This document shows, piece after piece, positions 52,993 through 62,100 of a stretch of 64,000 bases of DNA (positions are counted from its first letter, which is position 1; every line of letters begins with the position of its first letter). Below the pieces are notes generated by a model, which searched no databases, was not told where the DNA came from, and saw only the letters and a program-made list of their open reading frames with translations. Origin of the DNA: Turicibacter sp. TJ11 (lineage in GTDB: Bacteria > Bacillota_I > Bacilli_A > MOL361 > Turicibacteraceae); NCBI RefSeq assembly GCF_021497505.1, contig NZ_CP069349.1, forward strand, positions 273,861-337,860, read 5' to 3'. The translations under genes were made by a program, and so were the position numbers.

Positions 52993-53508
52993 ATGAAAGT
53001 TATTGTAGGTTCAACTAATCGAGTAAAAATTAATGCGGTTAAGGATGTTTTAAGTGAAATAGGGTGTGAGGTCATTGGTGTAGACGCCCCGAGTGGCGTT
53101 TCTAACCAACCCTTTAGTGATGCTGAAACAGTAGCGGGTGCTAGTCATCGTGCCGAGGCTTGTTTAGCATTTGGAGAAATAGGAATTGGTTTAGAAGCGG
53201 GTGTTGAATATTTAAATAATCAGCTATATTTAGTCAATTGGGGTGTTTTAAAAACTAGTGATCATCAATGTTTTTATGCAGGTGGAACTAGGCTACCACT
53301 ACCCATTGAGTTGATTGCTCCTCTTGAAGCAGGTCAGGAATTAGGGGATGTCATTGATGCATATTCTAAGCGACAAAATGTTCGATCAAACGAAGGAGCC
53401 ATCGGCATTTTAACGGCTGACTTTTTTAATCGTCAAGAGAATTTCAGTCACATTGTTCGCCTGTTATGGGGACAATATCAGTATGCCAAGCAATCGTGTC
53501 GAAAATAA
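52993..53508 (+). CDS. DUF84-family inosine/xanthosine triphosphatase
   Basis: The family hydrolyses non-canonical purine nucleotides (ITP, XTP). The 171-residue protein has VIVGSTNRVKINAVKDVLSE, then GVDAPSGVSNQPFSDAETVA with the Q-P-x-x-D-x-E-T signature, and GIGLEAGVEYLNNQLYLVNW. IDAYSKRQNVRSNEGAIGIL fits the C-terminal family motif. AAGGGGTAAAT precedes the ATG. It is cotranscribed with trmB. Length agrees with YjjX-type proteins. Confidence 0.88.
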   Translation: MKVIVGSTNRVKINAVKDVLSEIGCEVIGVDAPSGVSNQPFSDAETVAGASHRAEACLAFGEIGIGLEAGVEYLNNQLYLVNWGVLKTSDHQCFYAGGTRLPLPIELIAPLEAGQELGDVIDAYSKRQNVRSNEGAIGILTADFFNRQENFSHIVRLLWGQYQYAKQSCRK

Positions 53509-53513
53509 AAAAT

Positions 53514-53542
53514 TTGGTTACAATCGCTTCCTGTGGTATAAT
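53514..53542 (+). promoter_or_regulatory. Promoter of the gene at 53575
   Basis: TTGGTT (53514-53519) and TATAAT (53537-53542) with a 17-nt spacer. The -10 lies 32 nt before the TTG start. Confidence 0.7.
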
Positions 53543-53574
53543 AGAGTAGATTTATACTATAAGGAGGCGATTTT

Positions 53575-54627
53575 TTGTCGAAAAAAACACGAGATATATC
53601 GAAACTCTCAGAAGAAATGAAACCGGCATCAAACAGTATGAAACAACATTTCATCAACTTGACAAAGTCATCTAAGCGTAAATTACACGCATTAAATATT
53701 AAAAATAAATTAAAACTAAATCAAATTAATCATCAAATTAAAAAGACGAAATATAATTCTGTGACGGATGAGTCACTATTAATCAAGAAAGCAAATGCTA
53801 GTGATTTACGTTTAATGAATCGTGTTACAACTCTTTTTAGTGGGGTTGTTATTGTAGGGTTAAGTGCAGGATTAATCTGGATGGCTCAACCCAAAATTAC
53901 AGAAGCTACATTCGCTAATAAAATGCAAGAGAGTATTAATGCCGCATTTACTTATGAGGGGCAAGAAGTAAATACTAAAAATGGAACCATTGCATATCAT
54001 ATTCCAAGACAATTCCAATATCGTTGGTCAATTGGTGTGAACGATATCATTAAGTATAAGGATAATGAAGTTATTATGCATTATAATAATCAATATAATG
54101 TTGTAGGACAAGATCCTGAGACTTATTATTTACTACGTGATGAGAACAAAGCTGCTGGTGAAGAGGTTTTCTATCAAAACTTTAATCAAGATGGACAAAA
54201 TGGTTTTGTTCAATTAGTTAAAATGACAGAAAAGTATTTACTCACTGTTTTTGTTGATGGAACTAAGTTATCAGCTATTATTGATTATGAAGAAGCGCCT
54301 TATTTAGCATATAATATGTTAATGGTTGGTCGTACGGTTGAAGTTTATGAGTCACATTCAGTTGGAACTGAATTGACGAAAAAAGAAGTCGGTGTAGAAA
54401 CATCATCGGCTATGACGACAGATGAAACATTAGATTCATCTGATCACTCAAAAATCATATCTATTAATGAAAATTCATCTTCAACAGAGAGTGAAGACCA
54501 GTCTGATGAGGAGACAACATTAGAGGGGCAGCTGTCATCAGAGGAAAGTAAAGAAATCATAGAGTTTGATTTTAGTAGTGAAAAACGAAATGAAATGGCT
54601 TCTGATGGCGAATCTGAAGCCAACTAA
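53575..54627 (+). CDS. Uncharacterised membrane-anchored protein with an acidic tail
   Basis: The 350-residue protein begins with a basic cytoplasmic region of about 90 residues (SSKRKLHALNIKNKLKLNQI). One membrane segment follows at about 83-103 (VTTLFSGVVIVGLSAGLIWM). The extracellular domain of about 160 residues contains YHIPRQFQYRWSIGVNDIIK, MHYNNQYNVVGQDPETYYLL and LLTVFVDGTKLSAIIDYEE. The last 80 residues are Glu/Ser-rich. It starts with TTG, 7 nt after AAGGAGG. It lies in the trmB-sftA neighbourhood, upstream of the thioredoxin gene by about 12 nt. No family is recognised. Confidence 0.75.
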   Translation: MSKKTRDISKLSEEMKPASNSMKQHFINLTKSSKRKLHALNIKNKLKLNQINHQIKKTKYNSVTDESLLIKKANASDLRLMNRVTTLFSGVVIVGLSAGLIWMAQPKITEATFANKMQESINAAFTYEGQEVNTKNGTIAYHIPRQFQYRWSIGVNDIIKYKDNEVIMHYNNQYNVVGQDPETYYLLRDENKAAGEEVFYQNFNQDGQNGFVQLVKMTEKYLLTVFVDGTKLSAIIDYEEAPYLAYNMLMVGRTVEVYESHSVGTELTKKEVGVETSSAMTTDETLDSSDHSKIISINENSSSTESEDQSDEETTLEGQLSSEESKEIIEFDFSSEKRNEMASDGESEAN

Positions 54628-54639
54628 GGAGGAACAATG

Positions 54640-54954
54640 ATGAAAGACATTACAAGTGTAGAGCAATACCGCGAGATTATTGAAAATGAAGATGTAATCA
54701 TTTTATTTACAGCTAACTGGTGTCCAGATTGTATGGTCATTAAACCATTTATGCCAAGTATTATCGAAAAATATAGTGACTATAAGTTTTATTCAATTAA
54801 TCGTGATCACTTAATGGATTTATGTGTAGAGTTAGAGATTTTTGGAATTCCAAGCTTTGTTGCCTTTAAAGGTGGAAAAGAAGTGGGACGTTTTGTTAAT
54901 AAAGAACGTAAAACACGTCAACAAATTGAATCTTTTATCGAATCATTAGCTTAA
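54640..54954 (+). CDS. ytpP: Thioredoxin-family protein (YtpP-like)
   Basis: The 104-residue protein has the thioredoxin fold with the redox motif WCPDC in ILFTANWCPDCMVIKPF, and the cis-proline in IFGIPSFVAFKGGKEV. The CPDC variant differs from classical CGPC. GGAGG lies 7 nt before the ATG at 54640 and 4 nt before that at 54637; either is possible. The order thioredoxin, sftA-type translocase, murC, ytxG, ytxH corresponds to the Bacillus ytpP region. It is probably a thiol-redox protein of unknown target. Confidence 0.88.
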   Translation: MKDITSVEQYREIIENEDVIILFTANWCPDCMVIKPFMPSIIEKYSDYKFYSINRDHLMDLCVELEIFGIPSFVAFKGGKEVGRFVNKERKTRQQIESFIESLA

Positions 54955-54970
54955 TTATTCATTTTTAAAG

Positions 54971-55001
54971 AATCGTCATATTTTCATGACGATTTTTTTT
55001 T
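54971..55001 (+). terminator. Terminator after the thioredoxin gene
   Basis: AATCGTCAT-ATTTTC-ATGACGATT followed by eight T residues. Confidence 0.92.
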
Positions 55002-55074
55002 ACCTTCTTGTGAAAAAAGAACTTTTTCATGTATAATTAAGAGTAAACATTTGGGTAATTTAGGGTGTGACAAT

Positions 55075-57753
55075 ATGAAAAAACGTAAAATTTTTGATAT
55101 TGAGAAAGTGGGGTTTGGGGATGAAGTAGAAGTTTCACCGACACCTAAACCCGTCTCAAAAAAAGAAATACCAGTCGTGATTCAACCGGTGGAACCTTCA
55201 ATTGCTAAACCGAGTGTGAATCCTCCTCAGGCCGTTTTAAGCCCAGAGGTAAATGTAAAAAAAGAACGTCAAAGTGTTACTGTTTCTAAAACAAACACAT
55301 CTCGTTCGAATTCATCTTTAAATTTAACGGGGTATCGACCGGTCGAGTTTGTATCACCGATTAGTGGGCGTCGAGTGACTCAACCTAAAAGGGTACACTT
55401 AGCTCATGGACAATATGAACTTTCAACAGCCTCGCTAGTAGATGAGTTAAGTGATGAAAACGTACAAGAAACTGCTCAAATTCAAACGTCACTTAGCAAT
55501 CAAGAAAATCAAATGGCGTCAGATTTAAATGAGGTATTTGATCAAATGTTAGAGGCTAAGGAGAATGAACCATCAATCTGTCCCAGTTCTACAATTGAGA
55601 ATGATGTTAATGAATTGGAAGTCAATGAAACAACAGTTGATTCATCAGTATCAAATCAAACGCAAAATTTCATCGTAAAACATGAGGAAGAGATTACTCA
55701 TTCATCTGATACTTTAGCCGCTTCAAATGAATTAGAGGTAGAAAAAAGAGAAGATCGATTAAGCGAGATTGTTAGTGAAGTAAAGGAACTAGCAGTGACA
55801 ATTGTTGAGACAATTAATAAGTCACAAGAAGAATCGGAAGAAGATTCAACACAAAATCCAGTGATAACAAACGACGAGGAATCAGTCCAAGATTCAATGA
55901 ATGAATCAAAGTCTGATGAAAAAAATATCAATCATCAGAAAGAATGCTTTGAAAACGAGCAAATCAAGGCACAAACAAATGAATTAGAAGTTGACGATGT
56001 GTTAGCGTTACTTGATGAAGAAGAGAAAGTCTCTTCAGTTTTTGATACCATTTTAAGAGACAATGAAGAACAAAATCATCAATCGTTAGAACTTGATGAT
56101 GTGTTAAGCTTATTACAAGAAGAGGAGACTAAGCCATCTTTATTTGATCAATTAATATCTGAACATCAAGAGGAAAGCACAATAACTCAAGACAATGCAA
56201 GTCAGATTGAAGATGATGATTTAGATGAAGCGTTTGATCTCTCATTTGATATAGCTGATGATGAAAATTTTTGTGATGAAGTACTAGAGCAAATTCAAGT
56301 GGAAGAAGAGGAAGAAGTCGTTACCTATTATGAAACAGCTAATGTTGATTTATTAAAAGAACCACAACATTCTGAAGTGAATAATGAAGAGTGGATCGTG
56401 AGTAAAATGGAAATCTTAGAACAGACTTTTGCCGATTTTGGAGTTAAAGTTCGATTAACAGGAGATTATACTCAAGGACCAACGGTAACACAGATTGAAA
56501 TTCAACCTGAATCAGGTACGAAATTAAATAAAATTATTGGCTTATCAGATGATTTAAAACTGAGTTTATCAGTGGAAGAATTGAGAATTGAGCCCATTCC
56601 AGGAAAAAATACGATTGGTGTAGAAATCCCGAATCCAACGCGTCGAATGGTTTATTTAAAGGAAATTTTATCAAAGGCTGAGTTTAGAATGCACGATAGT
56701 CCTTTATGTATTGGACTTGGACAAGATGTTTCAGGGCAACCTGTTTATGCCGATATTGCGACCATGCCACATGGTTTAATTGCAGGGCAAACAGGATCAG
56801 GAAAAAGTGTTTGTATTAATACACTACTTGTTAGTTTATTATGTAAATCAAGTCCTGAGGATGTTCGTTTAATGCTTGTTGATCCAAAACGCGTTGAGTT
56901 AGCACCATATAACAATATTCCTCATTTAATTACGCCAGTTATTTGTGATGAACGAAAAGCTGCTCAAGGATTAAAATGGGCAGTTGATGAGATGGAACGC
57001 CGCTATGAATTATTTGCTGCAAACGGGGTTCGAGACATTAAATCATTCAATGACCGACGTCATGAGTTTGAAATGAGCTATGAGAAGTTACCGTATATTT
57101 TAATTGTTATCGATGAGTTAGCGGATTTAATGATGGTTTCTGCTCAAGAAGTTGAAGACTGTATTATGCGTATTACTCAAAAAGCGCGTGCAGCGGGAAT
57201 TCACTTAATTGTGGCGACTCAACGACCAACGGTTGATGTCATTACAGGAACGATTAAGTCTAATATTCCAAGCCGAATCGCTTTTGCTGTCGCCCAGGCT
57301 AATGATTCACGTGTCATTTTAGATGAAACAGGTGCACAAAACTTGCTAGGTCAAGGTGATATGTTATGGTCTTCAAGTGGCGCTAAAGTTAAGCGGGTTC
57401 AAGGAGCCTATATTTCAAGTGAAGAGATTGATGCTGTAGTTGACTTTGTCAAAAAACAAGGAAAACCAAAATATTTAATTTCTGATGAAGTTTTTCAAAG
57501 AGGAACTTCATCCATTCAAACAGATACTGATCCGTTATTAAATGATGCGATGAATTTTATTTTTGAACGTGGTCATGCAACTGTTTCCTCGCTTCAAACG
57601 AGATTGCGAATTGGTTTTAATCGTGCAGCGCGCATCATTGATACTCTTGAAATGAATGGATGGATTGGAGAGCCACAAGGTGCTCAAAAACAACGAGAAA
57701 TTTTAATTTCACGAGAAGAGTTTGAAGCTTTAAAAGATCTAACTCGATTTTAA
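55075..57753 (+). CDS. sftA: Soluble FtsK/SpoIIIE-type DNA translocase (SftA)
   Basis: SftA moves chromosomal DNA away from the closing septum. The 892-residue protein has no membrane segment. Residues 1 to about 440 are acidic, Ser/Thr/Gln-rich and contain a repeat (ELEVDDVLALLDEEE, then LELDDVLSLLQEEE). The motor follows: Walker A GQTGSGKSVC near 571, Walker B LPYILIVIDELADLMM, and a C-terminal winged gamma domain (ERGHATVSSLQTRLRIGFNR). Absence of the membrane domain and placement before murC identify the SftA branch, not SpoIIIE. The start at 55075 follows AGGGTG; a TTG at 55051 is less likely. Confidence 0.92.
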   Translation: MKKRKIFDIEKVGFGDEVEVSPTPKPVSKKEIPVVIQPVEPSIAKPSVNPPQAVLSPEVNVKKERQSVTVSKTNTSRSNSSLNLTGYRPVEFVSPISGRRVTQPKRVHLAHGQYELSTASLVDELSDENVQETAQIQTSLSNQENQMASDLNEVFDQMLEAKENEPSICPSSTIENDVNELEVNETTVDSSVSNQTQNFIVKHEEEITHSSDTLAASNELEVEKREDRLSEIVSEVKELAVTIVETINKSQEESEEDSTQNPVITNDEESVQDSMNESKSDEKNINHQKECFENEQIKAQTNELEVDDVLALLDEEEKVSSVFDTILRDNEEQNHQSLELDDVLSLLQEEETKPSLFDQLISEHQEESTITQDNASQIEDDDLDEAFDLSFDIADDENFCDEVLEQIQVEEEEEVVTYYETANVDLLKEPQHSEVNNEEWIVSKMEILEQTFADFGVKVRLTGDYTQGPTVTQIEIQPESGTKLNKIIGLSDDLKLSLSVEELRIEPIPGKNTIGVEIPNPTRRMVYLKEILSKAEFRMHDSPLCIGLGQDVSGQPVYADIATMPHGLIAGQTGSGKSVCINTLLVSLLCKSSPEDVRLMLVDPKRVELAPYNNIPHLITPVICDERKAAQGLKWAVDEMERRYELFAANGVRDIKSFNDRRHEFEMSYEKLPYILIVIDELADLMMVSAQEVEDCIMRITQKARAAGIHLIVATQRPTVDVITGTIKSNIPSRIAFAVAQANDSRVILDETGAQNLLGQGDMLWSSSGAKVKRVQGAYISSEEIDAVVDFVKKQGKPKYLISDEVFQRGTSSIQTDTDPLLNDAMNFIFERGHATVSSLQTRLRIGFNRAARIIDTLEMNGWIGEPQGAQKQREILISREEFEALKDLTRF

Positions 57754-57773
57754 AAATTACATATTAATTAATG

Positions 57774-57813
57774 AAACCGCCTTTTGAGTCTGATAATGAC
57801 CAAAAGGCGGTTT
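57774..57813 (+). terminator. Hairpin between sftA and murC
   Basis: AAACCGCCTTTTG/CAAAAGGCGGTTT is a perfect 13-bp stem around 14 nt, but the following sequence is CCAAAT without a T-run. It may be a weak terminator or stability element. A TATAAT-like -10 follows near 57833 for murC. Confidence 0.6.
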
Positions 57814-57877
57814 CCAAATAGGCGATAAATGATATAATATTATAGAAATAATAGTACGAGATAGGAGACGATTCAGA

Positions 57878-59191
57878 ATGAGTGAAAAATATCATCTCAT
57901 TGGAATAAAAGGTTCAGGGATGAGTGCATTAGCACATATTTTATACGATATGGGACATGAGGTTCAAGGATCAGATATTGAGGAAACATTGTTTACTCAA
58001 ATTGGACTAGAAGCTAAAGGGATGACATTATATCCATTTGGAAAATCTAAAATGGATTCAGATATGACAGTTATTATCGGAAATGCCTTTAAAGATGATC
58101 ATATTGAGGTCATTCAAGCAAAAGAAATCGGTGCAAAATGTGTTCGATATCATGATTTTTTAGGAAGTTTAGCAGGAGGATTCACTTCAATCGCTATCTC
58201 GGGAACGCATGGGAAAACGACAACAACTGGTTTATTATCACATGTTTTACGATTAAACCGTCCAACTTCTTATTTAATTGGTGATGGAACAGGTAAGGGT
58301 GTAGAAGATAGTGAATATTTTGTTTTTGAGGCGTGTGAATATCAACGTCACTTCTTAGCTTATCATCCAGATTATTCTATTATTACGAATATTGAACATG
58401 ATCATCCAGACTACTTTAAAGATATTGATGATGTATTAGATGCTTTTGATACGTTTGTTAGTCAGTGTAAAAAAATGGTTATTGCTTGTGGAGACGATAA
58501 AGAAGTTAAGAAATTAAAAGCCTCGTCTAAAATTATGACTTATGGATTTGAACCATCAAATCATGTGGTTGCTACTAATGTGTTAAAAACGTCTGAAGGA
58601 ACAACATTTGATGTTTTAATTAATGGGAAATTCTATCATACCTTTGTCACACCATTCTTCGGGGATCATATGATTTTAAATAGTTTAGCTGTGATTGCCG
58701 TTTGTTATTTAGAAGGATTAGAACCATCAATCGTAGAAAAAGATTTAAAACTATTTGAAGGTGTTAAGCGTCGCTTTGCACAAAAAAATTACCACGAACA
58801 AGTTATTATTGATGATTATGCGCATCATCCAACTGAAATTGCTGTCACATTAAAAGCAGTTCGTCAAAAATATCCGGATCGTGAATTGGTTGCTGTATTC
58901 CAACCACACACGTTTACACGTACTGCTGCTTTTATTAATGAGTTTGCTGAAAGCTTAAATTTAGCAGATCATATTTATTTAACAGAAATCTTTGGATCTG
59001 CACGCGAAAGTGCTGGAACGGTTAATATTCAAACATTAATTGATAAATGCCATAGTGGTCACTTTATTACAAAAGAGACAGTGGATCAATTGCATCAATA
59101 TCCAACCGCTGTTGTGGTCTTTATGGGAGCAGGAGATATTAAAAAATATGAAGATGCATACACACGATTACCTTGGCGCTCAGAAGCTTAG
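57878..59191 (+). CDS. murC: UDP-N-acetylmuramate--L-alanine ligase
   Basis: MurC adds L-alanine to UDP-MurNAc with ATP in cytoplasmic peptidoglycan precursor synthesis. The 437-residue protein starts YHLIGIKGSGMSALAHILYD and has the ATP loop SGTHGKTTTTGLLSHV. FEACEYQRHFLAYHPDYSII and TNIEHDHPDYFKD hold the metal and Lys/His positions. IIDDYAHHPTEIAVTL and VFQPHTFTRTAAFINEF follow. Length and motif order are normal. TAGGAGACG precedes the ATG. It continues the sftA-murC-ytxG-ytxH order. Confidence 0.97.
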   Translation: MSEKYHLIGIKGSGMSALAHILYDMGHEVQGSDIEETLFTQIGLEAKGMTLYPFGKSKMDSDMTVIIGNAFKDDHIEVIQAKEIGAKCVRYHDFLGSLAGGFTSIAISGTHGKTTTTGLLSHVLRLNRPTSYLIGDGTGKGVEDSEYFVFEACEYQRHFLAYHPDYSIITNIEHDHPDYFKDIDDVLDAFDTFVSQCKKMVIACGDDKEVKKLKASSKIMTYGFEPSNHVVATNVLKTSEGTTFDVLINGKFYHTFVTPFFGDHMILNSLAVIAVCYLEGLEPSIVEKDLKLFEGVKRRFAQKNYHEQVIIDDYAHHPTEIAVTLKAVRQKYPDRELVAVFQPHTFTRTAAFINEFAESLNLADHIYLTEIFGSARESAGTVNIQTLIDKCHSGHFITKETVDQLHQYPTAVVVFMGAGDIKKYEDAYTRLPWRSEA

Positions 59192-59217
59192 GAGAATAGC
59201 GAAAGGATAGGGGAAAG

Positions 59218-59502
59218 ATGCTTGTATTAGCAAATGGTATAACTTTAACATTCACATTATCAGACTTATTAATTTTAACAGCAATTGCTTGTTTAATTGT
59301 CCTGACCATTTATCTGGTTTTTACGTTAAAATCATTTATTCGTTTATTAAATGAATCAACAACATTAGTTAATGAAAGCTCAAAGATCGTTGAAAATGTT
59401 CAGGAAAAAACAAAGGTTGTTGAAGAATATGTCACAGAAGCTGTTTCAAATGGACAAGGAATTTTTAAGGCTCTTTCTTTAGTGAATCGAGTACGTCGAT
59501 AA
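59218..59502 (+). CDS. ytxG: DUF948-family membrane protein (YtxG-like)
   Basis: The 94-residue protein has one N-terminal membrane segment (about 14-37: LSDLLILTAIACLIVLTIYL). A helical region with heptad-like pattern follows: SFIRLLNESTTLVNESSKIV, ENVQEKTKVVEEYVTEAV. This is the layout of YtxG/DUF948 proteins, which lie between murC and ytxH in Bacillus. The start overlaps the murC 3' region by none; 26 nt separate them, with AGGGGAAAG before the ATG. Role unknown, linked to general stress in Bacillus. Confidence 0.82.
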   Translation: MLVLANGITLTFTLSDLLILTAIACLIVLTIYLVFTLKSFIRLLNESTTLVNESSKIVENVQEKTKVVEEYVTEAVSNGQGIFKALSLVNRVRR

Positions 59503-59586
59503 AAGTGAGATAACCATTTTCAATGACTTATAGGATGCATTAAAATGGGTAAGATATAATATATTAGAATGAAAGGTGGTTTTTTT

Positions 59587-60147
59587 ATGAAGAAGAGAAA
59601 TGTATTTGTTTTAGGAGCTGCTTTAGGAGCTGCTGCGGTTGCATTATTAACACCTAAATCAGGTAAAGAGATGCAAAAAGAGTTATTAAAAAAAGCAGAT
59701 GACATTCAAACAAAACTAAAAGACGTTGAAGTTGAAGACGTTAAAGAAGCTTTTGTAAATAAGTTAGATGAAATTAAAGATGCCATTAATAATTTTGATC
59801 TAGAATCTTCAAAAGCTGATTTAGAAACAAAGGTCAATGAAATTAAGGCGAAGTTAAATGAAATGGCTGTAAGATTAGAGGAAGCAAAAGAAAACTTCAA
59901 AGATGAAGCTCAATTAGTACAAGAAGATTTAGAAGAAAACTTCACTATTGTTATTGATGCCGTTAAAGAAAACACAAAAGAAGTTTTCAAAGAAGTCAAA
60001 ACAGCAGTTGCAAGTTTAGGAGATGACGCTAAATTTGTTGCATCAGATGTAGCTGATGAAATGAAAAGTATGGCTTCTGATATGGTTGAGATTGCGACAA
60101 CTAAAGAACAAGATGATAGCCAATCAGAACAAAATCAAACAAAATAA
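59587..60147 (+). CDS. ytxH: YtxH-family general stress-type protein
   Basis: The 186-residue protein has an N-terminal glycine/alanine-rich segment (VFVLGAALGAAAVALLTPKS) and the family motif TPKSGKEMQKELLKKADDI. A long charged, apolipoprotein-like helical part rich in Lys, Glu, Asp and Val follows, typical of YtxH. The start at 59587 follows AAAGGTGG by 7 nt; the frame is open from an ATG at 59569 that precedes this site. A TATAAT at 59555-59560 suggests its own promoter. In Bacillus the gene is a general stress gene; stress control here is inference. Confidence 0.85.
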   Translation: MKKRNVFVLGAALGAAAVALLTPKSGKEMQKELLKKADDIQTKLKDVEVEDVKEAFVNKLDEIKDAINNFDLESSKADLETKVNEIKAKLNEMAVRLEEAKENFKDEAQLVQEDLEENFTIVIDAVKENTKEVFKEVKTAVASLGDDAKFVASDVADEMKSMASDMVEIATTKEQDDSQSEQNQTK

Positions 60148-60154
60148 TAGAAAC

Positions 60155-60204
60155 AAAAGATTGTATTTCAAGTGATCATTGATCATTTGGATACAATCTT
60201 TTTT
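60155..60204 (+). terminator. ytxH terminator
   Basis: AAAAGATTGTAT pairs with ATACAATCTTTT, with an inner TGATCA/TGATCA pair, and ends in a T-run. Confidence 0.88.
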
Positions 60205-60361
60205 ATATATTACTGAAATACGATTTAACATTCCTCTTAGTAGAAAATTTATTCATTTGATAAGCTAGATGGCATAGGTATACTTTTAGCTTGTTTAGTT
60301 TAGCGAGAGTTGATAGATTGCTTGATCAAGTGAAAGGTCAAATTAAAGTCTAATTATCAAT

Positions 60362-60396
60362 AAAAAGAGCTGTTTCGAAAGCGAAACAGCTCTTTT
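60362..60396 (-). terminator. Bidirectional-type terminator of the small minus-strand gene
   Basis: AGAGCTGTTTCG-AAAG-CGAAACAGCTCT is flanked by A and T runs. It lies 20 nt after the stop of the gene at 60416. The interval 60205-60361 holds nothing recognisable. Confidence 0.9.
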
Positions 60397-60415
60397 ATTT
60401 ATCCAGACGATGTAG

Positions 60416-60622
60416 TTAGTAACAACAGCAAATAGTGTAACTCGTTAATAGATATTGAGGAATCAAATTAACTTGACACGGTTTAATTAGTGATGCTAAT
60501 TCATAGGCATATGTTACAACTTCCTTGATTGATGGATGATAATGAATAAACTCTTCGATGTCTGGATCATACACTCCCCATTGCTCATAAGAATAACTGT
60601 ACTGAATGTATAATTCTTTCAT
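60416..60622 (-). CDS. Small uncharacterised protein, 68 residues
   Basis: The product starts MKELYIQYSYSYEQWGVYDP and is rich in Tyr and Ile, ending in the Cys-rich TICCCY. No signal peptide or domain is recognised. The ATG at 60622 follows AGGG by about 6 nt; a TTG six codons upstream overlaps that site. A TATAAT-like element near 60671-60676 (minus strand) may be its -10. It lies between the XRE-TPR regulator and a strong terminator, 101 nt after the regulator, so it could be cotranscribed with it. Confidence 0.6.
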   Translation of the reverse strand: MKELYIQYSYSYEQWGVYDPDIEEFIHYHPSIKEVVTYAYELASLIKPCQVNLIPQYLLTSYTICCCY

Positions 60623-60723
60623 TATATCCCTCACTTTCAAGCCAATCTATTACGATGGAGGTAAACTAATTATATAATGCTTACAAAGTTTATTTTGTCG
60701 TTTTTGCCCCAGAATAAAAAAGT

Positions 60724-61962
60724 TTATGATGTCTCATAAAGTTGTAAAAAGACATTTAAAGCTTCTTTATATTTTCGATTCTGTTGATAAAATTTAACTA
60801 GTTGTTTAGAAAATAAATGAATACTTTCTGTATCATGTTGTTTTTTTGCTAAGGGGAGCGCCTTTTTAAGTAGAAAAATTCGAAAGATATCCGAATTGGG
60901 ATGATGAGTTAAATGATAATAGTATTGATATTTTAAGTGTTTGGGATGATTAAAATCAAAATTGTGCTGCTTTAGTTGATATAATAATTTTTTAAGCTTA
61001 ATCATTTGATTGGAAGTTTCATAAAGTTGAATCAGGGATAAGAGAGGTTGTGATGGAATAGCGTGTTCTTTTATCGCCTTTAAGTACGTGTTTTCAGCTT
61101 TCTCATACTCGTGTAAAGACACATAGTAATGTCCGTAAATGGTATAAAGTTTTGGAGATTGGTGATAAGGATCTGAATAGTTTAATCGTGTTTTTAGTTT
61201 TTTTAATAAAGGATGAGCTTGAGAGAGTAAATCTTTTTTAATGTATTCGTGGCAAAGAAGTAACTCACAGTCAATCATATATTTAATCGCATAATAAGAT
61301 TTAAATTGTGCTAATGCTAAATTGGTAAAATGACAAGCTTTAAAGGAATTGTTTTTCATCGAGTAGTAACTAGCTAATGAAAGATAAAGTAGCGGATCAC
61401 AGAGTTGGAGTTCTTTTGCAATCGTGTAAGACAGTTGATAGTAATTTTGACTTAATTCTCCTTCATAAATTTTTTCATAGTAACGACCAAGTAGATAAAA
61501 ATAAAACTGCAACTCATGAAGTGACATAAATTCACACATCTTTTGTAAGACGTCGGACTGTTCTTTAAACGATTGAAAGTTTTCGTGAAAACTTAGAAAA
61601 CCTAGTTGAATTAAGTTTTGTTGATAATAAAGAGGGAGTTTATCTTTTAATTCATGAAAGCATGAAAAGTCATACTGATAAAATCGGATGCGAAAGGGTT
61701 CCAACCAATCAGTCACATCCCAAGTATCAACTACTTTAAGATCTAATTTTTTAAATAGTTTTGATAAAAGAGAAGCATTTACTTTATATTCTCCCTTTTC
61801 GATTTTAGATAAAGTTGAGGGGTCGCAAATCGTTGCTGAAACTTCATTTAAAGTTAGGTTAAGATGAAGTCGTTTATCACGGATGATGATGCCAGGATGT
61901 AAGTGAAATGCAGAAGAAAGCCGCAATTGTGTTAATTTTTTAGCAGATTGATAGTTCTTCAT
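60724..61962 (-). CDS. XRE-family regulator with C-terminal TPR-like region
   Basis: The 412-residue protein has an N-terminal HTH of the XRE type (about 24-76: GIIIRDKRLHLNLTLNEVSA, then ATICDPSTLSKIEKGEYKVN). About 300 residues of helical, TPR-like repeats follow, such as LQFYFYLLGRYYEKIYEGEL and YGHYYVSLHEYEKAENTYLK. This layout matches Rgg/PlcR/RNPP-like and related regulators, whose repeat domain can bind a signalling peptide. No peptide gene of that type is visible. AGAGGTG precedes the ATG. It is on the minus strand, upstream of the small gene at 60416. Confidence 0.8.
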   Translation of the reverse strand: MKNYQSAKKLTQLRLSSAFHLHPGIIIRDKRLHLNLTLNEVSATICDPSTLSKIEKGEYKVNASLLSKLFKKLDLKVVDTWDVTDWLEPFRIRFYQYDFSCFHELKDKLPLYYQQNLIQLGFLSFHENFQSFKEQSDVLQKMCEFMSLHELQFYFYLLGRYYEKIYEGELSQNYYQLSYTIAKELQLCDPLLYLSLASYYSMKNNSFKACHFTNLALAQFKSYYAIKYMIDCELLLCHEYIKKDLLSQAHPLLKKLKTRLNYSDPYHQSPKLYTIYGHYYVSLHEYEKAENTYLKAIKEHAIPSQPLLSLIQLYETSNQMIKLKKLLYQLKQHNFDFNHPKHLKYQYYYHLTHHPNSDIFRIFLLKKALPLAKKQHDTESIHLFSKQLVKFYQQNRKYKEALNVFLQLYETS

Positions 61963-62062
61963 AAAACACCTCTTAAAGTTTTTGTCATGTATGCTTCATT
62001 CTATCATGTGAATTATTTTTCACCATATAGAAAATTTTGATTTTTATATAGATAAAAAGTAA

Positions 62063-62097
62063 AAAAAGAAGCAAAATCTGTGATTTTGCTTCTTTTT
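62063..62097 (-). terminator. Terminator of the SalA/Mrp-type ATPase gene
   Basis: AAAAAGAAGCAAAATC/GATTTTGCTTCTTTTT forms a 16-bp stem with A and T runs, 3 nt after the stop codon of the gene at 62101. Confidence 0.93.
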
Positions 62098-62100
62098 CAT

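Noticed and set aside
59532-59552. Possible sigma-B promoter (GGGTAA) before ytxH
   Set aside because: No matching -35 element at the right distance; only a TATAAT -10 is credible.
60416-60622. Signalling peptide gene for the XRE-TPR regulator
   Set aside because: The 68-residue product has no signal peptide or typical small hydrophobic C-terminal peptide, so a peptide-pheromone role is not supported.
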